From assembly GCF_001984215.1 (NCBI RefSeq), contig NZ_CP019420.1, positions 1,178,001-1,242,000 of the forward strand: DNA of 64,000 nucleotides, read 5' to 3'. How positions within the stretch are numbered: position 1 is the stretch's first letter; each line of letters starts with the position of its first letter. Of this stretch, positions 45,347-54,143 are shown piece after piece. The translations under genes and the position numbers were made by a program. The notes beneath the pieces were generated by a model that saw nothing but the letters and a program-made list of their open reading frames with translations, made no database searches and was not told the DNA's origin. This DNA is from Mycobacterium sp. MS1601. GTDB lineage: Bacteria; Actinomycetota; Actinomycetes; Mycobacteriales; Mycobacteriaceae.

Positions 45347-45841
45347 GTGTCGCTCGTCGTCCCGCCCTACCCGCCCGCCCGCTTTCACGGCGACCCCGAG
45401 GTCAGTGCCTGGCTCAAACGCGGAGACGCCGAGCCGGACCACGACTCGTTCGGCCTGGTGCAGTACCGATACCTGGCCAACCAGACCGAGACCGGCGGCG
45501 ACTACGGCCTGTATCGCGTGGATCTCGCCGCCAAGGCCGGCGGGCCGGGACCACACTTCCACCGCGCGATGTCCGAAGCGTTCTTCGTGCTGTCCGGCAC
45601 CATCGAGCTCTACGACGGCACCGACTGGAAGACCGGCGGACCGCAGGACTTCCTGTACGTCCCACCGGGCGGCATCCACGGCTTCCGCAACACCGCTGAC
45701 GAGCCCGCGTCGATCCTGATGCTGTTCGCTCCCGGCGCGCCCCGGGAGCACTATTTCGAAGGTTTGGCCCAGTTGGGTGAGCTGACCGACGACGAGCGCC
45801 GCGAGTGGTTCATCCGCAACGATAATTTCTTTGTTGACTAA
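45347..45841 (+). CDS. Cupin-domain protein
   Basis: A 164-residue cupin. Motif 1 is visible as GPGPHFHRAMSEAFFVLSGT (metal-binding His/His/Glu), and motif 2 as FLYVPPGGIHGFRNT (His). A small-molecule or metal role is likely; enzyme activity cannot be deduced. The start is GTG at 45347, 10 bp after the SDR, so the two are probably co-transcribed under the TetR gene. No signal peptide. Confidence 0.88.
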   Translation: MSLVVPPYPPARFHGDPEVSAWLKRGDAEPDHDSFGLVQYRYLANQTETGGDYGLYRVDLAAKAGGPGPHFHRAMSEAFFVLSGTIELYDGTDWKTGGPQDFLYVPPGGIHGFRNTADEPASILMLFAPGAPREHYFEGLAQLGELTDDERREWFIRNDNFFVD

Positions 45842-45913
45842 GACACGCCGAGTGGACTCGCGTCCACGGAACCCCTTGCCCTAGGCTCACTTTCCGTCGG
45901 AAGGAGACCCAGG

Positions 45914-47623
45914 GTGCGGGCTGAAGCAGCGCCCAGCACCCAGTCACTGCGGAGCTGGCAGCGGAAAGCGCTGGTCAAGTACCTGACCACGAAACCGCGT
46001 GATTTCCTGGCGGTGGCGACCCCCGGCGCAGGCAAGACCACATTCGCCATCCGCTTGGCGGCCGAACTGCTCAACGAGCGGGTGGTCGAGAAGGTCACCA
46101 TCGTGGTGCCCACCGAGCACCTCAAGATCCAGTGGGCCCGCTCAGCGGCGACACAGGGCATCGCTCTGGACCCGAAGTTCTCGAACTCCAACTCGCAGAC
46201 CTCGTCGGAGTACCACGGCGTCGTGGTCACCTACGCCCAGGTGGCCAGCCACCCGTTCCGGCACCGGGTGCGCACCGAGAACTACAAGACACTGGTGATC
46301 TTCGACGAGATCCACCACGGCGGTGACGCCAAGAGCTGGGGCGACGCCATCCGAGAGGCCTTCGACGACGCCACCCGGCGGCTGGCCCTGACAGGGACAC
46401 CGTTCCGCAGCGACGACAGCCCCATCCCGTTTGTCACCTACGAGCCCGACGCCAACGGTCTGATGCGCAGCGTCGCCGACCACACCTACGGCTACTCCGA
46501 CGCACTCGCCGACGGCGTGGTGCGCCCGGTGGTGTTCATGGCCTACTCAGGAGAGGCCCGCTGGCGAGACAGCGCGGGCGACGAGCACGCCGCCCGCCTC
46601 GGTGAACCACTCAGCGCCGAGCAGACCGCCCGCGCCTGGCGCACGGCACTGGATCCGGCCGGACAGTGGATGCCCGCCGTGATCGCCGCCGCCGATGTCC
46701 GGCTGCAGCAGAAACGTCAGCACGTGCCCGACGCCGGCGGCATGATCATCGCCTCGGACCAGACCACCGCCCGCGCCTACGGCAAGCTGCTGGAGACCAT
46801 CACCGGTGAGTCGCCGACCATCGTGCTCTCCGATGACAAGGGCGCCTCGGATCGCATCACCGAGTTCTCCAAAGGCACCAGCCGCTGGATGGTCGCGGTG
46901 CGCATGGTGTCCGAGGGCGTGGACGTGCCGCGACTGTCGGTCGGGGTGTACGCCACCAGCGCGTCGACCCCGCTGTTCTTCGCGCAGGCCATCGGCCGGT
47001 TCGTGCGGTCACGCCGCGCCGGTGAGACCGCCAGTGTGTTCCTGCCGAGCGTGCCGAACCTGCTGCTGCTGGCCAGCGAGCTCGAAGAGCAGCGCAACCA
47101 CATCCTCGGCAAGCCGCACCGCGAATCCCAGGGCGACGAGGATCCACTCGACGCCGAACTGGCCAAGCAGAAGAAAGACGAAGCCGGCGACGAGGAGAAG
47201 GCGTTCACCTCACTGGGCGCCGACGCCGAACTGGACCAGGTGATCTTCGAGGGGTCGTCGTTCGGCACCGCCACCCCGGCGGGCAGCGACGAGGAAGCCG
47301 ACTACCTGGGCATCCCTGGGCTACTGGACGTCAGCCAGATGCGCGATCTGCTGAGCAAGCGCCAGGTGGCCCAGCTCGAAAAGCGCACGGCCTCAGGCGA
47401 AGCCGCTGTTCCGCGGGCCACCCACGGGCAAATCAGGGACCTGCGCAAGGAACTCAACGCGTTGGTGTCCGCCGCGCATCACCGGCTGAACAAACCGCAC
47501 GGCTGGATCCACAACGAGTTGCGCCGAATCTGTGGCGGACCGCCCGTCGCGGCGGCCACCACCGATCAGCTCAAGGAGCGCATCGCCGCCGTTCGAGAGC
47601 TGGGGTTCGGGCAGACTTCCTAG
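45914..47623 (+). CDS. DEAD/DEAH-box superfamily 2 helicase
   Basis: A 569-residue helicase. Motif Q region SLRSWQRKALVKYL, Walker A ATPGAGKTT (about 36-44), motif II DEIHH (about 134-138), motif III LTGTPFRSD, and the second RecA domain with MVSEGVDVPRLS (motif V) and AQAIGRFVRS (motif VI, about 355-365). It resembles UvrB/RecG-like type-III restriction-class helicases used in DNA or RNA repair; the substrate is unknown. A Lys/Glu-rich segment (about 400-430) separates the core from a C-terminal helical part. The start GTG at 45914 follows AAGGAGACC. Not linked to a methyltransferase or nuclease here. Confidence 0.87.
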   Translation: MRAEAAPSTQSLRSWQRKALVKYLTTKPRDFLAVATPGAGKTTFAIRLAAELLNERVVEKVTIVVPTEHLKIQWARSAATQGIALDPKFSNSNSQTSSEYHGVVVTYAQVASHPFRHRVRTENYKTLVIFDEIHHGGDAKSWGDAIREAFDDATRRLALTGTPFRSDDSPIPFVTYEPDANGLMRSVADHTYGYSDALADGVVRPVVFMAYSGEARWRDSAGDEHAARLGEPLSAEQTARAWRTALDPAGQWMPAVIAAADVRLQQKRQHVPDAGGMIIASDQTTARAYGKLLETITGESPTIVLSDDKGASDRITEFSKGTSRWMVAVRMVSEGVDVPRLSVGVYATSASTPLFFAQAIGRFVRSRRAGETASVFLPSVPNLLLLASELEEQRNHILGKPHRESQGDEDPLDAELAKQKKDEAGDEEKAFTSLGADAELDQVIFEGSSFGTATPAGSDEEADYLGIPGLLDVSQMRDLLSKRQVAQLEKRTASGEAAVPRATHGQIRDLRKELNALVSAAHHRLNKPHGWIHNELRRICGGPPVAAATTDQLKERIAAVRELGFGQTS

Positions 47624-47663
47624 CGTTGCCGAAGCCTCAGCGGCCTCGAGACTCCGTAATTCG

Positions 47664-48479
47664 CTAAAGCCCCAGCAGCGTGGGCAGATCCGCCACCGAG
47701 TCGATGACGTGATTGGGCTGCATGGCGAATTCGTCTGCAGCCCAACGGTCCAACGTGTCCTGACGGAACTTGCCGGTACGCACCAACACACCGGTCATCC
47801 CGACCACCTGCCCGGCCAGCACGTCGTTGTTGAGGTCGTCACCCACCATGAACATCTCGTCGGGTTCCACCCCGAGGCGCGCGGCTGAGGCCAGAAACCC
47901 CTCGGGGGCAGGCTTTCCCACCGCAGTCGCCTTGCGACCCGCGCATTCCTCCATACCGGCCAGGTACATGCCGGTGTCGATGCGCAGGCCCTCGGTGGTG
48001 GTCCACGACATGCTGCGGTGCATCGCGACAACGGGAACGCCCCTGGCCATCCAGTCGTAGACCCACGACAGCGTCACGTGGTCGTACTCCGGCCCGGCGC
48101 CGCCGAGCAGCACCACGTCCGGGGTGTCAGGCATGGGGCCGCCGCGGGTGTCCACCGACGACACCAGCTCGATGCCCGGCATGTCGCCGGCAATGTCACC
48201 GCTGTTGACCAGAAAGCACCGCGCATCCGGATACCGGTCGCGCACGAAGTCGGCGGTCAGCACCGCGGCGGTGATCACTTCGTCGGGCGTGACGTCCATC
48301 CCGGCGTCGGTCAGCAGGTCGGCGATCTGCACCCGGGTCCTGGTGGTGGTGTTGGTCAGATACGAACGGGCGATCTGATGGTCGGCCAGCGTCCGCAGCG
48401 TCTTACTGGCGCCGGGGATCGGTTTCCACGACGTCACCAGCACACCATCGATGTCGAAGAGCACTCCGCCGGTAGCCAT
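47664..48479 (-). CDS. HAD-family phosphatase (NagD/PhnX-like, Cof-type II)
   Basis: A 271-residue HAD hydrolase. Motif I LFDIDGVLV (nucleophile Asp and acid Asp), motif II in TNTTTRTR, motif III Lys in VGKPAPEGF, and motif IV VGDDLNNDVLAG. The cap domain (about 85-190) is of the C2 type, as in NagD/pyridoxal phosphatase. It probably removes phosphate from sugars or nucleotides; substrate unknown. I place the start at the ATG at 48479 (MATGGVLFDIDG). It converges on the helicase across 40 bp. Confidence 0.88.
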   Translation of the reverse strand: MATGGVLFDIDGVLVTSWKPIPGASKTLRTLADHQIARSYLTNTTTRTRVQIADLLTDAGMDVTPDEVITAAVLTADFVRDRYPDARCFLVNSGDIAGDMPGIELVSSVDTRGGPMPDTPDVVLLGGAGPEYDHVTLSWVYDWMARGVPVVAMHRSMSWTTTEGLRIDTGMYLAGMEECAGRKATAVGKPAPEGFLASAARLGVEPDEMFMVGDDLNNDVLAGQVVGMTGVLVRTGKFRQDTLDRWAADEFAMQPNHVIDSVADLPTLLGL

Positions 48480-48522
48480 GGTGCGACAGTAAACGCACGG
48501 GATCACCGCGCAAGTTGTGGGC

Positions 48523-49950
48523 TCAAATCCTGCGGTCGATCCAGTCACAGTCGGCGACCCAGGGTGACGCGGACGCCGCGACGGCCCAGGCCTGCTCAGC
48601 GGGGACATCGATCACCACATACCGTTTGGTGCCCGCGGCCGTGGCCGCCACCAGCGTGGCCACTCCGGCGCGCCGCTGGAAGAAGGACTGCCGCACCGTC
48701 CAGCCGATGATGCCCTCGGTGGCGATGCAGTCGCGGCGCCGCTCGATGCTGCCGCTGCGGGCCACCAGCCAGCGGGAGTCCACCCGGTGCCCCAGTGCGC
48801 GGGCCCGGTCGGCGGCCAACAACGCGCACAGGCCGGTCACCACCACCAACACCACCCACGTCCAGGCCGGCACACCCACCACCGCGGCGGCCACCGCCGA
48901 CAGTGCCGGTACCGTCAGTGCCCGGGTCCAGCGCCTGCGGGTGGCCGCCGGACCGTGCCTGCGCAGTTCGGCGCGAACGGGCGCACCGTCTCCCAGCACC
49001 GCGGTCAGCACCCCGTCCGCGGTGGCCGCGGGGCACGGCGGCAGCAGAAGCGATGCCTCGCCCGCACCGTTGACGCCGGTCATCACCGCATCCAGGCGGG
49101 CGCCGCCGAACACCCGTACCAGCAGCGGCTGACGTAGCGTCCCGCCCCGCAGCCTGCGCATGTCGTAGGTGTGTTCACGCACCCGCAGCAGGCCGTGCTG
49201 CAGTGCCAAGGTGTCGGCGCGTCGCCGCAGCACCAGGTTCCCGAAGGTCAGCAGTGACCGACCCACCGACAGCGCCACCGAGGCCACCACGATCACCAAC
49301 ACCACCAACGTCACCGCGGCGGCCGCGCCGAAACTGGCCGCGGCGTCCAGCCCGGATTCCACGAGCTCCGTTCGCTGCAGCGCCGGGCCAAGGCCGGCCT
49401 GATAGAGCACACCGACGGCAGCGCCGATCATCACCAGACCCGACATGCTCAGCGGGCTGTAACGCAGCCAGGACGGCTGCCAGCGCGCCAGCACCACGCT
49501 GTCGTCGACCTCGGGTGACACCCGGCTCAGAAGGACGCTGCGCATCCACGGCACGTCGGCGGTGGGCACCGCATCGAGTTCAAAAGCCTTGTCACCGTGC
49601 GCTTCCTGGCCGGTACTGATGCGCAGTACGGTCAACCCGAGCAGGCGGTGCAGCGGGCGGGCATCGGTGGACACCGAGCGGATCCGGCTGCGCGGCACGG
49701 TCAGCACACTGCGATTGAGCAGTCCGGTGCGCAGCTGCACGTCCTCGTCGTCGATGCGGTAGGTGGTGGAAAACCACCGCCCCAACCCGACCGCGACGAC
49801 AAGGGCCAGACCCAGCAGCGACCACAGCGGGTTGTTGGTCGCCGAGCCCAGCACAATCGCCCCGACCAGCAGCGGCACCTGCCGCAGCACCTCGTGCACC
49901 GGATGCACCAGCAGCATCTTGAGGCTCAGGCGGCTCCACTCAGGTGGCAT
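48523..49950 (-). CDS. Bacterial PH-domain membrane protein (YdbT-like)
   Basis: A 475-residue membrane protein carrying several bPH2 domains. Repeated signature strands: YRIDDEDVQLRTGLLNRSVL and HRLLGLTVLRISTG (first, after two helices), LRRRADTLALQHGLLRVREH and VFGGARLDAVMTG (second), and WLVARSGSIERRRDCIATEG (third). Hydrophobic pairs separate them (about 25-60, 170-235, 345-385). YdbT/YdbS pairs are widespread, of unknown function; some confer antibiotic-peptide resistance. It overlaps the YdbS-like gene upstream by 11 bp, so they form one unit. Confidence 0.87.
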   Translation of the reverse strand: MPPEWSRLSLKMLLVHPVHEVLRQVPLLVGAIVLGSATNNPLWSLLGLALVVAVGLGRWFSTTYRIDDEDVQLRTGLLNRSVLTVPRSRIRSVSTDARPLHRLLGLTVLRISTGQEAHGDKAFELDAVPTADVPWMRSVLLSRVSPEVDDSVVLARWQPSWLRYSPLSMSGLVMIGAAVGVLYQAGLGPALQRTELVESGLDAAASFGAAAAVTLVVLVIVVASVALSVGRSLLTFGNLVLRRRADTLALQHGLLRVREHTYDMRRLRGGTLRQPLLVRVFGGARLDAVMTGVNGAGEASLLLPPCPAATADGVLTAVLGDGAPVRAELRRHGPAATRRRWTRALTVPALSAVAAAVVGVPAWTWVVLVVVTGLCALLAADRARALGHRVDSRWLVARSGSIERRRDCIATEGIIGWTVRQSFFQRRAGVATLVAATAAGTKRYVVIDVPAEQAWAVAASASPWVADCDWIDRRI

Positions 49951-50437
49951 CGGCTTCCCCGATCGCCGCGACCGCGGTCAGGTGTGCCACCACCTGGTCG
50001 GCCACCCCGGTGTCCAAAGCGGCGATCTGCACCGCCCCGGCCGACGACGCCGTCGTCACCGTCACGGTGGCCAACCCGAACAACCGGTCCAGCGGCCCGC
50101 GTTGGGTGTCCACCGTCTGCACTCGTGAGATGGGCGCGATACGCCGCTCCTGCAGCAGCCAACCGGTGCGGGTGTAGACCGCGGTATCGCTGATCTCCCA
50201 GCGGTGTACGCGGTACCGCCACACCGGCACCACACCGATCGACACCGCCGCGCACACCAGGCTGACCGCCGCGGCCGTGATCTGCAGCCAGAGCATCCGA
50301 TTGTCGAGGGCCAACCAGATCGCCAGACCGATCAGCACCACCGCCCACGGGATCGCGGCGCCCAGCGCCCACACCAGCGGGGCCTTGCTGCTCGGCGGGT
50401 TCAGCGGATCACGCATGCCGTCCATGGTGTCGAGCAT
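49940..50437 (-). CDS. Bacterial PH-domain membrane protein (YdbS-like)
   Basis: A 165-residue protein with two transmembrane helices (about 22-42 and 47-68) and one bPH2 domain (WEISDTAVYTRTGWLLQERR; RGPLDRLFGLATVTVTTAS). It is the small partner of the YdbT-like protein encoded next on the same strand, overlapping by 11 bp. Several Met codons (50437, 50425, 50416) could start it; the first is not better supported than the others. It diverges from the SDR gene by 25 bp. Confidence 0.85.
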   Translation of the reverse strand: MLDTMDGMRDPLNPPSSKAPLVWALGAAIPWAVVLIGLAIWLALDNRMLWLQITAAAVSLVCAAVSIGVVPVWRYRVHRWEISDTAVYTRTGWLLQERRIAPISRVQTVDTQRGPLDRLFGLATVTVTTASSAGAVQIAALDTGVADQVVAHLTAVAAIGEADAT

Positions 50438-50462
50438 GCCTGGTCCGTAATGTTCGGTGGCA

Positions 50463-51376
50463 TGAGCAAATGGACCGAAGCAGACGTGCCGGACCAGAGC
50501 GGCCGCACCGCCATCGTCACCGGCGCCAACACCGGACTCGGCTTCGAGACCGCCAAGGTATTGGCCGCCCGCGGCGCCAAGGTGGTGATCGCGGTGCGCA
50601 ACGTCGACAAGGGCAAGGCCGCCGTGGCACAGATCCTCGGTTCCGTCCCGCGGGCCGACATCACCGTCGCGCCGCTGGATCTGGGTTCACTGCAATCGGT
50701 TCGGACCGCCGCGGCCGAGCTCAAGGAGTCCCACCCGCGGATCGATCTGCTGATCAACAACGCCGGCGTGATGTACCCGCCCAAGCAGACCACCAGCGAC
50801 GGCTTCGAGCTGCAGTTCGGCACCAACCACCTGGGCCACTTCGCGCTCACCGGGCTGCTGCTGGAGAACCTGCTGCCGGTCGCGGGTTCGCGGGTGGTGG
50901 TGGTGGGCAGCATCGCGCACAACATCCGCGCCGACATCCACTTCGACGATCTGCAGTGGGAACGCAGCTACAACCGGGTGGCCGCCTACGGCCAGTCGAA
51001 GCTGGCCAATCTGATGTTCGCCTACGAGCTGCAGCGCCGGCTGGCCACGGCCGGCGCCCCCACCATCGCGGTGGCCGCGCACCCCGGCGTCTCCAACACC
51101 GAGTTGATGCGCCATCTGCCCGGCACCTCGCTGCCCATCGTGAATCGGCTGGCCGACCTGGTGACCAACTCTCCCGCCGTCGGCGCACTGGCGACACTGC
51201 GGGCTGCCACCGACCCGAATGTCACCGGCGGGCAGTACTACGGACCGGACGGCTTCCGGGAACTCATGGGCCACCCGAAACTGGTCACCTCCAACAAGCT
51301 GTCCCACGACGTCGCCGTCCAGGAGCGGTTGTGGTCGGTGTCGGAGGAGCTCACCGGCGTGCGGTACGGAGTCTGA
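50463..51376 (+). CDS. Short-chain dehydrogenase (Rv0439c-like, second paralogue)
   Basis: A 304-residue SDR nearly co-linear with the one at 44440: TGANTGLGFETAKVLA, AVRNVDKGK, NNAGVMYPPKQT, TNHLGHFALTG, and YGQSKLANLM (YxxxK). The Ser position reads VVGSIAHN. By neighbours it is Rv0439c (moeA2 follows). The paralogue 5 kb away probably arose by duplication and translocation. Its TGA overlaps the moeA start by one base (TGATG). Substrate unknown, likely a hydrophobic alcohol. Confidence 0.9.
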
Positions 51377-52572
51377 TGCGCACTGTCGAGGAGCATCAGC
51401 AGGTGGTGGCTGCCCTGCTGAGCCCGCGGGCCGGAGTGCGGCTGCCGCTGGTCGAGGCCGAGGGGCTGGTGCTCAGCGCCGACGTGGTGGCGCCGCTGTC
51501 GCTGCCGGTGTTCGACAACTCGGCCATGGACGGCTACGCGGTGTACGCGCCCGACATCGCCGAGGTCCCGGTGACGCTGCCGGTGGCCGCGGACATCCCG
51601 GCCGGGCGCACCGATCCGCTGACCCTCACACCGGGCACGGTGCACCGCATCATGACCGGGGCCCCGCTGCCTGCGGGTGCGACGGCTGTGGTTCCCGTCG
51701 AGCGCACCGACGGCGGCACGGAGGTGGTGGAGATCCGGGCGTCGGCGCCCGACGGACAGCACATCCGCACCGCAGGCGAGGACGTCACCGCGGGCACCAC
51801 GGTGTTGCACGCCGGGCAGGTGGTGACGTCGGCGGCCATCGGGCTGGCCGCCGCGCTGGGCATCGCCGAGCTGGAGGTGGTGCCGCGGCAGCGAGTGCTG
51901 GTCATGTCGACGGGCACCGAACTGGTGGCGCCCGGGGTGCCGCTGCAGCCGGGGCAGATCTACGAGTCCAACGCGCCGATGCTGGCTGCCGCGGTGCGCG
52001 ACGCCGGCGCCGTGGCGACCAAAGCGCCGATGTCGTCTGACGATGTCGACGAGTTCCGTGCCGCCCTGTTGGCGGACTTGGCGAACGTGGATCTGATCAT
52101 CACCACCGGCGGTGTCAGCGCCGGGGCGTATGAAGTGGTCAAGGACGCCCTGGGCGACGGGCAGGTGGAGTTCGCCAAGGTGGCCATGCAGCCGGGGATG
52201 CCGCAGGGTGCCGGGTCGGTCGGTTCACAAGGAAGACGAGTTCCGATCGTGACACTGCCGGGCAACCCGGTGAGTGCGCTGGTCTCCTTCGAGGTGTTCG
52301 TCCGGCCCGCGTTGCGTGCCGCGATGGGACGCCCAGACGCCGGCCGCCTGCAGCACACCGCCGAACTCACCGAAGCCCTGACGTCGCCGCCGGGCAAGCG
52401 CCAGTTCCGTCGCGGCGTGTACGACCCCGCCACCGGTACCGTCACCGGCTACGGACCGCCAGCCTCGCATCACCTGCGGTACCTGGCCTCGGCCAACTGC
52501 CTACTGGAGATCCCGGAGGACGTCACCGAGGTCGCGGCGGGCTCACCCGTTCGGGTCTGGGATCTCACCTGA
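51376..52572 (+). CDS. moeA2: Molybdopterin molybdenumtransferase MoeA (moeA2-like)
   Basis: Inserts molybdate into adenylylated molybdopterin, the last step of Mo-cofactor synthesis. The 398 residues show the standard domains: [12 protein letters not shown] (about 46-57), [18 protein letters not shown], the [11 protein letters not shown] turn, STGTELV, and [15 protein letters not shown] (MoeA/MogA core), then the [17 protein letters not shown] strand. It starts at the last base of the upstream stop. A second MoeA is expected elsewhere in mycobacteria (moeA1). Corresponds to Rv0438c. Psd follows 23 bp downstream. Confidence 0.95.
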   Translation: MRTVEEHQQVVAALLSPRAGVRLPLVEAEGLVLSADVVAPLSLPVFDNSAMDGYAVYAPDIAEVPVTLPVAADIPAGRTDPLTLTPGTVHRIMTGAPLPAGATAVVPVERTDGGTEVVEIRASAPDGQHIRTAGEDVTAGTTVLHAGQVVTSAAIGLAAALGIAELEVVPRQRVLVMSTGTELVAPGVPLQPGQIYESNAPMLAAAVRDAGAVATKAPMSSDDVDEFRAALLADLANVDLIITTGGVSAGAYEVVKDALGDGQVEFAKVAMQPGMPQGAGSVGSQGRRVPIVTLPGNPVSALVSFEVFVRPALRAAMGRPDAGRLQHTAELTEALTSPPGKRQFRRGVYDPATGTVTGYGPPASHHLRYLASANCLLEIPEDVTEVAAGSPVRVWDLT

Positions 52573-52595
52573 TTCGTGTACCTACACTGTCAGCT

Positions 52596-53291
52596 GTGGC
52601 CAGACGCCCTCGCACGTCCGAAGCAACTCATCTCGTAGACCTGGTGCGCTCGACCGTCCCGCCGATGCACCCGGCGGGGCTACCGTTTGTCGGCGTCAGC
52701 TTGGCAGTCGCCGCCGTCGGCTACCGCTCGCGGTGGCTGCGCGTCGCGGGCCTCACCGCGGCCGCGGCTCAGGCGGGTTTCTTCCGGCATCCCAAGCGGG
52801 TGCCGCCCACCCGGCCGGGTGTGGTGGTGGCTCCGGCCGACGGCCAGGTGTGTCTGATCGAGCACGCGGTGCCGCCACCGGAACTCGGTCTGCCCGACGT
52901 GCCGCTGCCGCGGATCAGCATCTTCTTGTCCGTGCTGGACGCCCACGTCCAGCGGGCGCCGATCGGCGGTGAGGTGGTGGCCGTCGAGTACAAGCCGGGT
53001 CTGTTCGGCACCGCGGACCTGCCGTCGGCCAGCGCCGACAACGAACGCAACTCGATCGTCATCCGCACCCCCGACGGTGTGCAGATCATCGCCACCCAGA
53101 TCGCCGGGCTGGTGGCGCGGCGCATCGTCTGCGAGGTGACGGTCGGCGACAAGCTGGCCATCGGCGACACCTACGGCCTGATCCGCTTCGGCTCCCGCCT
53201 GGACACCTATCTGCCGGAGGGATCGAACCTGTTGGTCAGCCTGGGCCAGCGGGCCGTCGCCGGTGAAACCGTCCTGGCCGAGCTGCCCTGA
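52596..53291 (+). CDS. psd: Phosphatidylserine decarboxylase Psd
   Basis: Converts phosphatidylserine to phosphatidylethanolamine at the membrane. The 231 residues match the short (archaeal-type) form: [35 protein letters not shown], and the self-cleavage site FGS in [12 protein letters not shown], where Ser becomes the pyruvoyl group. A hydrophobic N-terminal stretch (about 27-60) may sit on the membrane. The start is GTG at 52596. It overlaps pssA by one base (TGATG), so the two consecutive pathway enzymes are coupled. Corresponds to Rv0437c. Confidence 0.95.
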   Translation: MARRPRTSEATHLVDLVRSTVPPMHPAGLPFVGVSLAVAAVGYRSRWLRVAGLTAAAAQAGFFRHPKRVPPTRPGVVVAPADGQVCLIEHAVPPPELGLPDVPLPRISIFLSVLDAHVQRAPIGGEVVAVEYKPGLFGTADLPSASADNERNSIVIRTPDGVQIIATQIAGLVARRIVCEVTVGDKLAIGDTYGLIRFGSRLDTYLPEGSNLLVSLGQRAVAGETVLAELP

Positions 53292-54142
53292 TGTCCGACC
53301 GGAACCGGCAGCGCCCGGCAGCGATGAAGATCCTGCCCAGCGCCACCACCGTGCTTGCCATCTGCGCAGGCCTGACCTCCATCAAGTTCGCCCTCGACGA
53401 CCGTCCGCACATCGCGCTGGCGCTGATCGGCGCCGCCGCCGTGCTCGACGGAATCGACGGCGGCATCGCCCGCGCCCTCGACGCCCAGTCCCGGATGGGC
53501 GCCGAGATCGACTCGCTGGCCGACGCCGTGAACTTCGGCGTCGCGCCTGCGCTGGTGGTGTACGTGACGCTGCTGCCGACCTCGCCGATCGGCTGGATCT
53601 TCGCGCTGCTGTACTGCGTCTGCATCGTGTTGCGGCTGGCGAGGTTCAACGCCCTGCTCGACGACGACACCAAGCCTGCCTACACCCGCCAGTACTTCAC
53701 CGGCATGCCCGCGCCGTGTGGTGCCGTCGGTGTGATCGGGCCGCTGGCGGCGATGCTGCAGTGGGGTCAGGGCTGGTGGACCTCACCGTGGTTCGTCTGC
53801 TTCTGGTTCGCCGCCAACGCCACCCTGCTGGTCAGCCGGGTGCCCACCCTGGCGCTGAAGTCCGTGTCGATGCCGCCCAACGCCGCCCCGATCCTGTTGA
53901 TCGCCATCGCCGCCGCCGCAGCTGCGTTGCTGCTGTTCCCCTACGTGTTGGTGCTGCTGATCATCGTCGGCTACCTGCTGATCATCCCGTTCACCGTGCG
54001 TAGTCAGCGTTGGGTGGCGGCGCGCCCCGAGGCATGGGACGCCAAACCCAAGGAACGTCGCGCGCAGCGCCGTGAGATCCGCCGCGGCAAGCAGCCGTAC
54101 CGCCGCATGCAACGACTCGGTCTGCGCAAGCCGGGCGGCTGA
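53291..54142 (+). CDS. pssA: CDP-diacylglycerol-serine O-phosphatidyltransferase PssA
   Basis: Integral membrane enzyme making phosphatidylserine from CDP-diacylglycerol and serine. The 283 residues carry the CDP-alcohol transferase signature DGGIARALDAQSRMGAEIDS followed by LAD (about 57-79), with the D-G-x2-A-R-x8-G-x3-D-x3-D pattern complete, and about six transmembrane helices. The C-terminus is basic (KPKERRAQRREIRRGKQPYR), cytoplasmic. It directly precedes, in pathway order, the decarboxylase encoded just upstream. Corresponds to Rv0436c. An AAA ATPase gene follows after 1 nt. Confidence 0.95.
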   Translation: MSDRNRQRPAAMKILPSATTVLAICAGLTSIKFALDDRPHIALALIGAAAVLDGIDGGIARALDAQSRMGAEIDSLADAVNFGVAPALVVYVTLLPTSPIGWIFALLYCVCIVLRLARFNALLDDDTKPAYTRQYFTGMPAPCGAVGVIGPLAAMLQWGQGWWTSPWFVCFWFAANATLLVSRVPTLALKSVSMPPNAAPILLIAIAAAAAALLLFPYVLVLLIIVGYLLIIPFTVRSQRWVAARPEAWDAKPKERRAQRREIRRGKQPYRRMQRLGLRKPGG

Positions 54143-54143
54143 C

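Noticed and set aside
45914-47623. Restriction or defence island around the helicase
   Set aside because: Neighbours are a cupin, an SDR and a HAD phosphatase; no methylase, nuclease or known defence partner.
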